In this document: piece by piece, positions 1 through 6,878 of the stretch
How positions within the stretch are numbered: position 1 is the first letter of the stretch
Layout of the letters: every line of letters starts with the position of its first letter
Origin: SIAJ01 sp036266155
Lineage (GTDB): Bacteria; Planctomycetota; Planctomycetia; Gemmatales; Gemmataceae
Length of the DNA stretch: 25,190 nt
Reading direction: 5' to 3'
Assembly: GCA_036266155.1 (NCBI GenBank)
Contig: DATANR010000105.1
Span: 1-25,190 of the forward strand
Translations under genes and position numbers: made by a program
The notes under the pieces: generated by a model
Seen by the model: only the letters and a program-made list of their open reading frames with translations
Database searches by the model: none
Told to the model about the DNA's origin: nothing

Positions 1-43
1 GAAGCGATGCTTTTCAGCATCGCTTCCCCGCGGCGGCTTTTTT
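1..43 (+). terminator. Perfect stem-loop at window edge, possible terminator
   Basis: Bases 1-10 and 17-26 form a perfect 10-bp stem around the loop TTTTCA. A run of six T follows only at 38-43, after a G+C-rich spacer, so the layout is not a textbook intrinsic terminator. It could end a transcript entering from the left or be a stable 3' hairpin. The stem may extend beyond the window. Confidence 0.4.
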
Positions 44-134
44 CGTTTCTGGCGAACCATGCCCGTGTCGGGAAGTCACGCTCTCATTACCGCGCGCCGT
101 CGGCGCGGCCAAACACTCAACGAGGTCTGCATTA

Positions 135-884
135 ATGTCGAAAGTACTTGTAGGTTTCCTGGTCGCGACGCTCGCGGCCATGGTCGGCTGCGACCAGGCC
201 AAGCACACAGCGGGCGGTCCGGGGGCGACGAGTTCCGGCGCCAAGCCGCCGCTTTATGGACAGGTCGACGACACGTTTACTTTGACCGTCGGAACGCAGT
301 CGGCTAAGCAGGGCGAAGCCAGGGAGGTCGTGGTCGGTATCAAGCGCGGCACGAACTTCGATCAGGACGTCGGCCTTCTATTCGCCGATCTGCCGGCCGG
401 AGCGACCATGACTCCCGCTGGCTCGACCCTCAAGCACGGGGATAAGGACGCCAAAGTCACACTTAAAATCACGGACGCCGCCGTGCCGGGCGACTATACG
501 GTCAAGCTGATGGGGCATCCGAACAAGGGTGGCGATGCCACGACCGAGTTCAAGCTAACAGTCGCGCCGAAGGACACGTTTACGCTGAGCACTTCGTTCT
601 TATCGCCGACGCTGAAACAAGGTGAGGCCAAGGCCGTCTCCGTCAGCATCAAGCGCGACGCGACGTTCGATCAGGACGTGACCCTGTTGTTCGCCGATCT
701 GCCGGCCGGCGTGACCATCGATCCGTCCGGCCCGGCGATCAAGAACGGTGAAGGGGAATCGAAGTTCACCCTCAAGGCCGCGGACGACGCCGCTCTGGGC
801 ACCTTTACCGTGAAGATGACCGGTCATCCGAAAGTCGGCGCCGACGCGACGCACGACTTCAAGTTCACCATCGCCAAGAAGTAG
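135..884 (+). CDS. Lipoprotein with two tandem Ig-like repeats
   Basis: This 249-aa protein is probably an exported lipoprotein. A hydrophobic N-terminus (residues 4-17) leads to a lipobox-like MVGC with Cys19 as the acylation site, then a Gly/Ser/Ala linker. Two copies of a roughly 100-residue domain follow (residues 46-146 and 147-249). Both begin DTFTL and share the QDV..LFADLPAG and MxGHP blocks, which indicates an internal duplication. The alternating beta pattern suggests an Ig-like sandwich, as in planctomycete surface proteins, but no enzyme motif is visible. GAGG at 122-125 lies nine bases before the ATG and supports this start. The next gene starts 55 bases downstream. Function unknown. 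Confidence 0.8.
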   Translation: MSKVLVGFLVATLAAMVGCDQAKHTAGGPGATSSGAKPPLYGQVDDTFTLTVGTQSAKQGEAREVVVGIKRGTNFDQDVGLLFADLPAGATMTPAGSTLKHGDKDAKVTLKITDAAVPGDYTVKLMGHPNKGGDATTEFKLTVAPKDTFTLSTSFLSPTLKQGEAKAVSVSIKRDATFDQDVTLLFADLPAGVTIDPSGPAIKNGEGESKFTLKAADDAALGTFTVKMTGHPKVGADATHDFKFTIAKK

Positions 885-939
885 AACCCACCCATCAATC
901 CGAGTTGTTCTTCGATGAACAACGCCAAGGAGAAAAGTC

Positions 940-1221
940 ATGTTCGCGGAGATCGTATTGGAGCCGGGCGGAGTCATCGCCTGGCTAATCGTCGGGCTGA
1001 TCGCGGGGTTTTTGGCGAGCCGCGTCATGGGCAGCGGTGGTTACGGACTGATCGGCGACATCGTCGTCGGGCTCATCGGTGCATTCATCGGTGGTGCCGT
1101 TTGCGGCATGATTGGTGTCGGCGCCTATGGGCTCGTGGGTAGCATCGTGGTCGCGTTCATCGGTGCCTGTCTGCTGATCTGGATCGTGCGCATGGTCGCA
1201 CCGAAACGCTCGAATGTGTGA
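940..1221 (+). CDS. GlsB/YeaQ/YmgE family stress-response membrane protein
   Basis: The protein is 93 aa with three predicted membrane helices (about residues 12-29, 37-58 and 63-84) rich in Gly and Ile. This layout and the GLIGDIVVG.IGAFIGG stretch fit the transglycosylase-associated (GlsB/YeaQ/YmgE, PF04226) family of small inner-membrane proteins, often induced by stress. The biochemical role of the family is not well defined. The length is typical. AAGGAGA at 927-933 is a strong ribosome binding site for the ATG at 940. The neighbours are envelope or stress-type small genes, so a role in envelope stress is an inference from family and context. Confidence 0.88.
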   Translation: MFAEIVLEPGGVIAWLIVGLIAGFLASRVMGSGGYGLIGDIVVGLIGAFIGGAVCGMIGVGAYGLVGSIVVAFIGACLLIWIVRMVAPKRSNV

Positions 1222-1365
1222 TTGGCACCGTTTGTTTGACATGAAGAAGTACGGCGAGTCGCCCTCGCCGCCGTTCCTCGGGCATTGAGGGACGGGTTGG
1301 TCCGGGCGGTCGCATATTGCCTCCGCCCCAGGTTGATTTCGGATTCCCCAGTTGAGGAGACAGCG

Positions 1366-1629
1366 ATGACGAAGAACTCAGCGGACACGCATGACGGCAA
1401 AGTTGTCAGCGTGGCCGGCGACAAGCTCACGACGACGTGCGGCGAAGGCAAACAGCATTGTCATACGATGGCCAAGGACGCCAAGGTAACTTGCGACGGC
1501 CAGACCAGCAAGGCCGCCGACCTGAAGGCCGGGACGCACGTCCGGGTGACAACGCATAAAGACGACAAGACGGTGGCGACGGCCGTTGACTCTGGGAAGC
1601 ATGTTCCAGCACCGGCACACAAAGCGTAG
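1366..1629 (+). CDS. Small His/Cys-containing protein, paralogue of the exported protein at 5599
   Basis: I place the start at ATG 1366 because GAGGAG (1354-1359) sits just upstream; the longer open frame to 1285 lacks such a site. The 87-aa product has no signal peptide. It shares a pattern with the exported protein at 5599-5916: HxGxVV, a GDKLT/DGKLT strand, a central His cluster, a DAK(V/I)T strand, and DLKxG followed by a VTT strand. This suggests a small beta-barrel-like fold. Cys25, His31-Cys32-His33 and Cys43 could bind a metal, but that is a guess from composition. No known enzyme motif is present. A stem-loop follows the stop. Confidence 0.75.
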   Translation: MTKNSADTHDGKVVSVAGDKLTTTCGEGKQHCHTMAKDAKVTCDGQTSKAADLKAGTHVRVTTHKDDKTVATAVDSGKHVPAPAHKA

Positions 1630-1645
1630 CGGTCGTGAATAAGCG

Positions 1646-1676
1646 CTCGTGAGCCGGCGAATGGTCGGCCCACGAG
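1646..1676 (+). terminator. Imperfect 11-bp stem-loop between genes
   Basis: The arms 1646-1656 and 1666-1676 pair in 10 of 11 positions around a 9-base loop, 17 bases after the preceding stop codon. No T tract follows, so it may be a transcript-stabilising or Rho-assisted 3' structure rather than an intrinsic terminator. Confidence 0.35.
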
Positions 1677-1753
1677 TTCGCCGCTGCCTATTGCAAATTC
1701 AAAAAAGGCCCTGCGGCTTTGAACCCGCTCCACCGCCAGCAAAGAGGACGACC

Positions 1754-3259
1754 ATGACCGGCAATCGGCAAATACTGCGCATTAGCCTCTTCGGACTCAC
1801 AGTTCTCTTCGGCCTCGCTCCGTGCGCAATCGCCGAGGATGTGCCGGCCAAACCGGACGGCATCGAAGTCCTGGCACGGGGGCCAGTTCACGAGGCGTTC
1901 GCACAGCCCGCCGCAGGCCAGCCGCAGCCGGGCCCCATCGCCCCAAAGGAACCGCCGAAACCGATCGAAGAACTCCCACCCGATCAGCAGCCCGAAGGCG
2001 ACAACGTGCAGTGGATTCCCGGATATTGGTCCTGGGACGACGAGGGCAGCGACTATGTGTGGGTTAGCGGCCTGTGGCGCATGGCGCCCGCGAATCACCG
2101 TTGGCTGCCGGGCCACTGGCAGCAGATTGACAAGGGCTGGCAGTGGGCCGCCGGGTTCTGGGCCGGGGCAACCACCGCGGAGATCCAGTATCTCCCAACG
2201 CCGCCGGCAACACTCGAGCAGGGGCCGACGGCACCCGCCCCGGACGACAACAGCACCTACGTCCCCGGCTTGTGGACCTATCAACAGACCAAGTTCTACT
2301 GGCGCCCCGGCTTCTGGATCGGTAACCAACCGAACTGGGTCTGGTGTCCGGCCGCTTATTCGTGGACGCCAAGCGGCTACATCTACAACGAAGGCTATTG
2401 GGACCATCCGCTCGACCAACGCGGACTCTTGTTCGCCCCCGTCCGCTTCGGTCCGCTCTGGGTCGGCCGGCCGTACACACCGCAATTTGTCGTGAGCGTC
2501 GATTTTCTGCTCGGCGCATTGTTCGTCCGCGCCAGTGGACGCCATTACTATTTTGGTGACTACTTTGAGAGCCGCTATGCAACTGGTGGCTACATGGCCT
2601 GGCCCGACTATCGGGTCGGGCGCAATGGGTATGACCCCAACTACGCCTTCTATCGTCATCAACATCGGGCCGAGCCGCTCTGGGAACCAGCGTTGCACAA
2701 CTTGTACCGGGCCCGCTTAGCCGGCGAGGTTCCTCGCCCGCCGCACACGCTCGTCCAGCAAGTACAAGTGGTGAACACGTTCAACGGCAATAAGAACGGC
2801 AGCGTCGCCGTTCACAAGAACATCAATCTCAGCAACGTGCAAAGCGTGACGGCGCTCACGTCCCTGAAGGACGCCCACAACCTCAATGTGACGGCCCTGG
2901 GTTCATTGAGTCAATCGAAGGGGACCGTAGCTCCCATCCATGTGGTGAAACTGGAGGCTGTGCCCAAGGAAGAACATGCTCGCGCCGTGACCGCCGCCAC
3001 GCAGATGCACAGCGCTTCCCAACAGCGCCACGAGGAGGAAACCAAACTATTGAAGGGTGGCGCACCCGTCGCACACACCGACGCACCCAAGACGGTTCGC
3101 CTGGCACCCCCCGAGCCGGTACCGACGATTGCCACGCCCCGCCCGGCCATGAAGGCCGTCCCAGCGGCGCCCGTCATACCGAAACACGAGGAACGGCCAA
3201 TTCCGAAGGCAGAGCCACCGACGCCCAAAAAGACAGCGCCCCCGCCAAAGAAGCCGTAG
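1754..3259 (+). CDS. Exported YXWGXW-repeat protein
   Basis: This 501-aa protein has a signal peptide (hydrophobic residues 9-22, likely cleavage after AIA at residue 27). A Pro-rich linker is followed by repeated W-x-x-G-x-W units: WIPGYW (87-92), WVSGLW (103-108), WLPGHW (117-122), WAAGFW (131-136), YVPGLW (169-174) and WRPGFW (183-188), with degenerate copies beyond. These match the YXWGXW repeat family (PF12779), which is exported and of unknown function. The middle is Tyr/Arg-rich, then comes a region rich in Asn and Val, and the tail (from about residue 440) is Pro/Lys-rich and probably disordered. I chose ATG 1754 because it precedes the signal peptide and follows AGAGGA at about 1743; the frame is open further upstream. 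An envelope or matrix role is likely but unproven. Confidence 0.85.
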   Translation: MTGNRQILRISLFGLTVLFGLAPCAIAEDVPAKPDGIEVLARGPVHEAFAQPAAGQPQPGPIAPKEPPKPIEELPPDQQPEGDNVQWIPGYWSWDDEGSDYVWVSGLWRMAPANHRWLPGHWQQIDKGWQWAAGFWAGATTAEIQYLPTPPATLEQGPTAPAPDDNSTYVPGLWTYQQTKFYWRPGFWIGNQPNWVWCPAAYSWTPSGYIYNEGYWDHPLDQRGLLFAPVRFGPLWVGRPYTPQFVVSVDFLLGALFVRASGRHYYFGDYFESRYATGGYMAWPDYRVGRNGYDPNYAFYRHQHRAEPLWEPALHNLYRARLAGEVPRPPHTLVQQVQVVNTFNGNKNGSVAVHKNINLSNVQSVTALTSLKDAHNLNVTALGSLSQSKGTVAPIHVVKLEAVPKEEHARAVTAATQMHSASQQRHEEETKLLKGGAPVAHTDAPKTVRLAPPEPVPTIATPRPAMKAVPAAPVIPKHEERPIPKAEPPTPKKTAPPPKKP

Positions 3260-3381
3260 CGTGCCGAGTCGCCGCGGCGCGACAATCACTTGCGGCGCCT
3301 CGTCATTGACCGTGCATCAAGCCGGTGTGATCTTTGGAACATTGCCGACGGAGTATACTGACTCCGTCGAGCAAGATTCCG

Positions 3382-3459
3382 ATGCCTTACGTTTTCGAGG
3401 ACTATCACTCGGACCCGGTGGACATCATCCGAACGGACCGGCAAGACGCGCCACCTTAG
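3382..3459 (+). CDS. Possible 25-aa microprotein
   Basis: A short ATG-to-TAG frame encodes an acidic 25-residue peptide beginning MPYVFEDYHSDPVD. It lies in the 237-base gap between the YXWGXW gene and the next orphan. Only a weak purine stretch precedes the ATG. The composition looks more like a protein than chance, but this could equally be a gene remnant or noise. Confidence 0.2.
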   Translation: MPYVFEDYHSDPVDIIRTDRQDAPP

Positions 3460-3496
3460 CGGGGGCTCTCCGGTGTCACCCAATTGGAGCCGTGCG

Positions 3497-3793
3497 ATGT
3501 CCAAGACGACCGCCCTTCCGATTTCGCCTTCCGATAAACCGGAACCCGCCCGCACCACGCCGACGGTGGAAATCCGCCAAGCCGCCATCCGGGCGGCCGT
3601 CCTCAACACGCTCGGCCAACCGGCCCTGTTGTTCCGCGTGGCGGTCCTGCCGCTCTGGGGCAACCACTTCCGGGTGAACGTGGTCACCGGGCCGAATGCC
3701 GCCTCGGTCAACATCCCCAATAGCTACTTCGTGACCGCCGACGACCTGGGGAATATCCTCGGGTCCACGCCGCGCATCCAAAAGTTGTATTAG
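3497..3793 (+). CDS. Hypothetical 98-aa protein
   Basis: GGAG at 3486-3489 sets ATG 3497 as the start; an in-frame ATG at 3473 lacks a comparable site. The 98-aa product has a Ser/Pro/Thr-rich N-terminus, a helix (about residues 24-40, EIRQAAIRAAVLNTL), then a beta-rich half with FRVAVLPLWGNHFRVNVV and SYFVTADDLGNIL. There is no signal peptide or membrane segment. I do not recognise a named family. The compact, patterned C-terminal half and good ribosome binding site argue that it is real. It resembles the small orphan genes that populate planctomycete genomes. Confidence 0.65.
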   Translation: MSKTTALPISPSDKPEPARTTPTVEIRQAAIRAAVLNTLGQPALLFRVAVLPLWGNHFRVNVVTGPNAASVNIPNSYFVTADDLGNILGSTPRIQKLY

Positions 3794-3904
3794 TCGTGCC
3801 GAATTCAAGTGATCTCCGACGGAAGCGGAATCGCCCCGGCATGGCTGGATGCGACCGAACTTCCACATGCCGCTCCATCAAAACAATGGTCGACGAGGTG
3901 TTTC

Positions 3905-4108
3905 ATGCTTGATCCCAGCCCCTGGCCGTCCGAAGATCGGCGGCGTGCCATCTTTGCCGCTGTCGTGGAGGCTCAAGACCGTGCCCGATCGGTCCACGAA
4001 GCGAAGCAGGAGGTCCTCTCCTTGTTTGGCGTCACCTGGAACATCGTGGAGCGGATCGAAGTGGAGGGAATGGAAAAGGACTGGCCGCCGCTCGGGGCGA
4101 CGGTCTGA
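3905..4108 (+). CDS. Hypothetical 67-aa protein, paralogue of the gene at 4358-4624
   Basis: The start is ATG 3905, preceded by GAGG (3895-3898). The 67-aa product begins MLDPSPWPSEDRRR and continues with a helical RRRAIFAAVVEAQDR segment, ending in DWPPL. The minus-strand gene at 4358-4624 encodes a protein that aligns with it without gaps: both have 14 residues up to RRR, then A(I/M)FAA(V/L)V..QDR, a Ser-Val helix, V..E..GM/L and WPPL. The equal spacing supports both starts. It looks like a small all-helical protein, perhaps DNA- or partner-binding, but no family is recognised. Confidence 0.7.
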   Translation: MLDPSPWPSEDRRRAIFAAVVEAQDRARSVHEAKQEVLSLFGVTWNIVERIEVEGMEKDWPPLGATV

Positions 4109-4357
4109 CCCACGATCCGAAGGTCGAATTCAGGTCGGATTGCTCACAACTGTGTTGTCTTAGCTGTGCTCCAAACCGCTCTGTCGCTGGCTTCTGCCAC
4201 CGAGTCCATGAATGGGAGGCAAGTCTCCGGCAACCGGCGTGAGTGTCCAGGCGGCTGGCTGACTTGCAAAAAAACCTTAGAAGTCATGTCTAATGCTCGC
4301 CCAATTCGAAGTCAGGATACGCTTCGGAAAAAGTAGAAACGAAGACGGAGTCATCGA

Positions 4358-4624
4358 TCATTTGGCGGACGGTGGGCCGCCCGTCGCAGTGATCTTGCTG
4401 GCCTTCGCGAGCGCCTTGTCGATTCGAGTGGAAACGAGAGGCGGCCAATGTTCGGCCAGTCCATCCCGCTCTGCCCGGACCACTTCTGCCGCGCTCACGT
4501 CGAATCTGGACGAGACAAATTTGCGGGAAACGGAAACCGACAAGCCACGATCCTGGAAGGCCACCAATGCAGCGAACATCGCTCGCCGGCGGGAATCGCC
4601 CGAGGGATGGAAGGATTGAACCAT
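4358..4624 (-). CDS. Hypothetical 88-aa protein, paralogue of the gene at 3905-4108
   Basis: The frame is open upstream to 4957, but I set the start at the ATG complementary to 4622-4624, because from there the protein aligns gap-free with its paralogue at 3905-4108 (identical 14-residue distance to RRR, then AMFAALVAFQDR and HWPPL). No clear ribosome binding site precedes it, so the start remains somewhat uncertain. The product is 88 aa, mostly helical, with a basic tail rich in Lys and Ala that the paralogue lacks. The two genes converge across 249 bases that hold no other clear feature. Function unknown. Confidence 0.6.
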   Translation of the reverse strand: MVQSFHPSGDSRRRAMFAALVAFQDRGLSVSVSRKFVSSRFDVSAAEVVRAERDGLAEHWPPLVSTRIDKALAKASKITATGGPPSAK

Positions 4625-4876
4625 GTGGTAAATACCGAGTCGATAGGAGGTGCGATTAAGGTATTCTAGCCGGTTCTTGAATTCGGCCATCTGAACGGAG
4701 AGGTTGATGTGTGGAACGGATATGGCGCCACGGTCGGTTGCTTGCCGAATTGTTGGCCGCACGCGCCAATTGCGAATACCACCGCGGACGGCTATTGAAA
4801 TTCTACAGCAACCGTCCGGTCTCCTGGGTATAACACTGCTGCCCCTTAACGCACCACATGTCCCCCCGGCGCTCGG

Positions 4877-5089
4877 ATGCCCGATTTGTACCTTGATGTA
4901 CTCTGTAGCGACTGCCACAAATCCCACGACCTGTTCAATAGCGACACATCCCAACACGTTGGTGGCTGCGACTACTCGTACATTTGCCCATCATCCGGAC
5001 GGGCCGTGGCAATACAACTCAGCTTCCCTGACGAGAAGTCATCTGTTATGCCGGCTGGCTCAATCCCCCTTTTGTGGGTGGCTGGCTGA
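4877..5089 (+). CDS. Possible zinc-ribbon-like 70-aa protein
   Basis: The 70-aa frame starts MPDLYLDVLC and has a CxxC pair (LCSDCHKSHDLF, residues 10-13) followed by GCDYSYICPSSG (Cys31 and Cys37). The spacing resembles a small treble-clef or zinc-ribbon protein, where a second knuckle sits on a hairpin after a Tyr-rich strand. No good ribosome binding site is visible before ATG 4877, and an overlapping frame is open too, so the call is tentative. The surrounding sequence is less G+C-rich than its neighbours. Confidence 0.4.
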   Translation: MPDLYLDVLCSDCHKSHDLFNSDTSQHVGGCDYSYICPSSGRAVAIQLSFPDEKSSVMPAGSIPLLWVAG

Positions 5090-5170
5090 GATGCTTTCAA
5101 CTTGCGGTAGCCCGGTTCAAATAGCCGGCGCGGAATGTGCTACGATTAGGCCATTCCAAAGGAGTGTCCT

Positions 5171-5377
5171 GTGCCCAGCACACGCATCCTGCTCAGCTCG
5201 TGGCTGCTTGAAGTGAACGTGATCGCCGAGCGGTCAGAAGCACTTGCGGCCGAAACAAGTGAGGCCACAGCGCATCACATTGAGGCCGTTCGCCAGAGCC
5301 GCGCGTTCTTTGCCGCCGCCGCGGCGGGTGCAGCTCAGATCGAATCCGTCGCGACAAAGCCGCCTGTTAAACTGTGA
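5171..5377 (+). CDS. Hypothetical 68-aa Ala-rich protein (GTG start)
   Basis: A GTG start at 5171 follows AAAGGAG (5158-5164) at ideal spacing. The 68-aa product is rich in Ala, Glu and Ser. It has a helical amphipathic stretch (about residues 15-45) and an eight-residue FFAAAAAG run near residue 47. No signal peptide or known motif is evident. The ribosome binding site is the main support. Confidence 0.5.
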   Translation: MPSTRILLSSWLLEVNVIAERSEALAAETSEATAHHIEAVRQSRAFFAAAAAGAAQIESVATKPPVKL

Positions 5378-5598
5378 ATCATCCCGGAATCGGTCGCGGA
5401 CGGCGAAGTCGTATTTCAAGTGGCCCTGAACTGGATTATCCACCTTTTCTCCAATTATTCTTTTGCTCCCGAAATGAATCGCCTTCGTGCCCGGCGGCAT
5501 TACAAATGCACCTTTTCGGCCAGACGCCTGACGAATTGATCCCGGCCAGAATTACTGGCCACCTGCTCGGCAGCGTCACCAATTGGAAGGGCAACCTG

Positions 5599-5916
5599 AT
5601 GAGTTTCCGCACCCTGTTCGCGGGTATCGCAACGCTGGCCGTGGCCTTTTGGGTCTCCGCCCCGTTGATGGCCGAGGACAAGGAAAACACCCACATGGGG
5701 ACAGTCGTCAAGGCCGAGGACGGCAAGCTGACGATGACCATGAAGGGCGAAGAAAAAGAGCACTCGCACGCCGTTGCGATCGACGCGAAGATCACCTTCG
5801 AGGGCAAGGAGTGCAAACTCGAGGACCTGAAGAAGGGTTATCAGATCACCGTGACCACGGAAAAGCGCGGTGAAAAGACCACGGTCACGAAGATTGAAGC
5901 GACTAGAGCAGTCTGA
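5599..5916 (+). CDS. Exported small His-rich protein, paralogue of the protein at 1366
   Basis: GGAAGG (5585-5590) places the start at ATG 5599; the open frame runs on upstream but without sense. The 105-aa protein has a signal peptide (hydrophobic residues 6-22, cleavage likely after LMA at residue 25). The mature part has HMGTVVKAEDGKLTMT, a HSHAVAIDAKITF block and CKLEDLKKG, then alternating Lys/Thr strands. The pattern matches the cytosolic protein at 1366-1629, so one member of the family is exported and the other is not. It probably forms a small beta domain. Metal or cell-wall binding is possible but not shown. Confidence 0.78.
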   Translation: MSFRTLFAGIATLAVAFWVSAPLMAEDKENTHMGTVVKAEDGKLTMTMKGEEKEHSHAVAIDAKITFEGKECKLEDLKKGYQITVTTEKRGEKTTVTKIEATRAV

Positions 5917-6013
5917 GTGACGTCACTCGTCAAACGAGGGCCTCCGTCGTTGTCTGCAAAGACTTCGGTGGGGGCTCTTGTCGTTCGAGCCCATTCGAAC
6001 CCAGGAGAGCGCG

Positions 6014-6208
6014 ATGACAACGGAATATGAAAGCGTCGACGAGGCGTCGGAAGACTCCTTCCCCGCAAGCGATCCGCCTGCTTGGACACCGACGACGGGG
6101 GCTGGCGACCCTCACGCGAAGCGAAGGCTCGATGACACTAAGCCGCCTTCCAGTGGAATCGACCGGAGTCTCGGTGAGACGATCGTCGGGAATTTACCTG
6201 CCAATTGA
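6014..6208 (+). CDS. Small protein with SFPASDPPAW motif
   Basis: AGGAGA (6003-6008) leads to ATG 6014. The 64-aa acidic, Pro-rich product contains EDSFPASDPPAWTP at residues 15-28. From memory, a motif of this kind (E(E/D)SFPASDPPAW) recurs in small uncharacterised proteins of Proteobacteria and other phyla; I could not check this here. The protein is probably mostly disordered, has no signal peptide or membrane helix, and its function is unknown. Confidence 0.65.
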   Translation: MTTEYESVDEASEDSFPASDPPAWTPTTGAGDPHAKRRLDDTKPPSSGIDRSLGETIVGNLPAN

Positions 6209-6479
6209 CCCCTGAATCGCAATTAACCTGCAGGCAGTGGCGACACATCGAGTAACTCAAATCGCGCATATCGATTTCTTTCCAGTAAACTGATGGGGAG
6301 GGAATTCACCCATCATCGAATAAGGCGCGGCCAAGACTCGAGGCCGACGGCGACTCGCCTTTCGTTCGACTGAAGCAACCGAAGACATACGGAGTTGGCA
6401 AGCCATAACGGCGGAGGCCGGTGGTCGGTTGAAGATTCTGGCGGTGTGCGGGGCCGAGCCGATGTGAAAGGCGCGCCCA

Positions 6480-6878
6480 ATGAACACGTCGACGCCCGAA
6501 ATTCGAAGTCTGGCTGTGCGATTGATCGCTTTGGAAAAGGCGCGCGACCCGGCGGCCGGGCCCCGACACGTTTGCGATCGGCTGCGCGTACCCCTCGCAC
6601 GACTAGCGGGAGTGGCCGGCTACCGTTCCCTCGTCTCTCGGGCCGTCGCCCTGGCGAAGGCAGAATCGCCAGCTTTGAATTCGGCTCAGGTTCTCGACGA
6701 CGGCTCGATCACGGGACTCGACGCCGTTGCGGCAGACAGTGGACTTGTCGTCGTCGCTCAACTGCTCGGACTCCTGATCACCTTCATCGGCGATCCCCTG
6801 ACGCGACAACTGGTCGCCGACACCTGGCCCGAGGTGGCCGTAGACGACCCGGACGGTCGGGCCGGGAGACAACCATGA
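6480..6878 (+). CDS. Orphan 132-aa protein upstream of and coupled to the KaiC-like ATPase
   Basis: The N-terminal half is helical (IRSLAVRLIALEKARDP, then RLRVPLARLAGVAGYRSLVSRAVALAKAE). A hydrophobic stretch follows at residues 88-104 (SGLVVVAQLLGLLITFIGD), and the protein ends near TWPEV. The hydrophobic part may be a membrane or protein-contact segment. Its stop codon overlaps the ATG of the KaiC-like gene (ATGA at 6875-6878), so the two are probably translated together and may act together. The ribosome binding site is weak (AAAGG near 6465). I recognise the type as one found beside planctomycete signalling genes but know no function. The longer open frame in another register that runs into kaiC is not favoured. 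Confidence 0.7.
   Translation: MNTSTPEIRSLAVRLIALEKARDPAAGPRHVCDRLRVPLARLAGVAGYRSLVSRAVALAKAESPALNSAQVLDDGSITGLDAVAADSGLVVVAQLLGLLITFIGDPLTRQLVADTWPEVAVDDPDGRAGRQP

Noticed and set aside
1216..1240. Sigma-54 promoter resembling TGGCAC-N5-TTGC
   Set aside because: TTGGCAC is present, but the GC element is missing at the required spacing.
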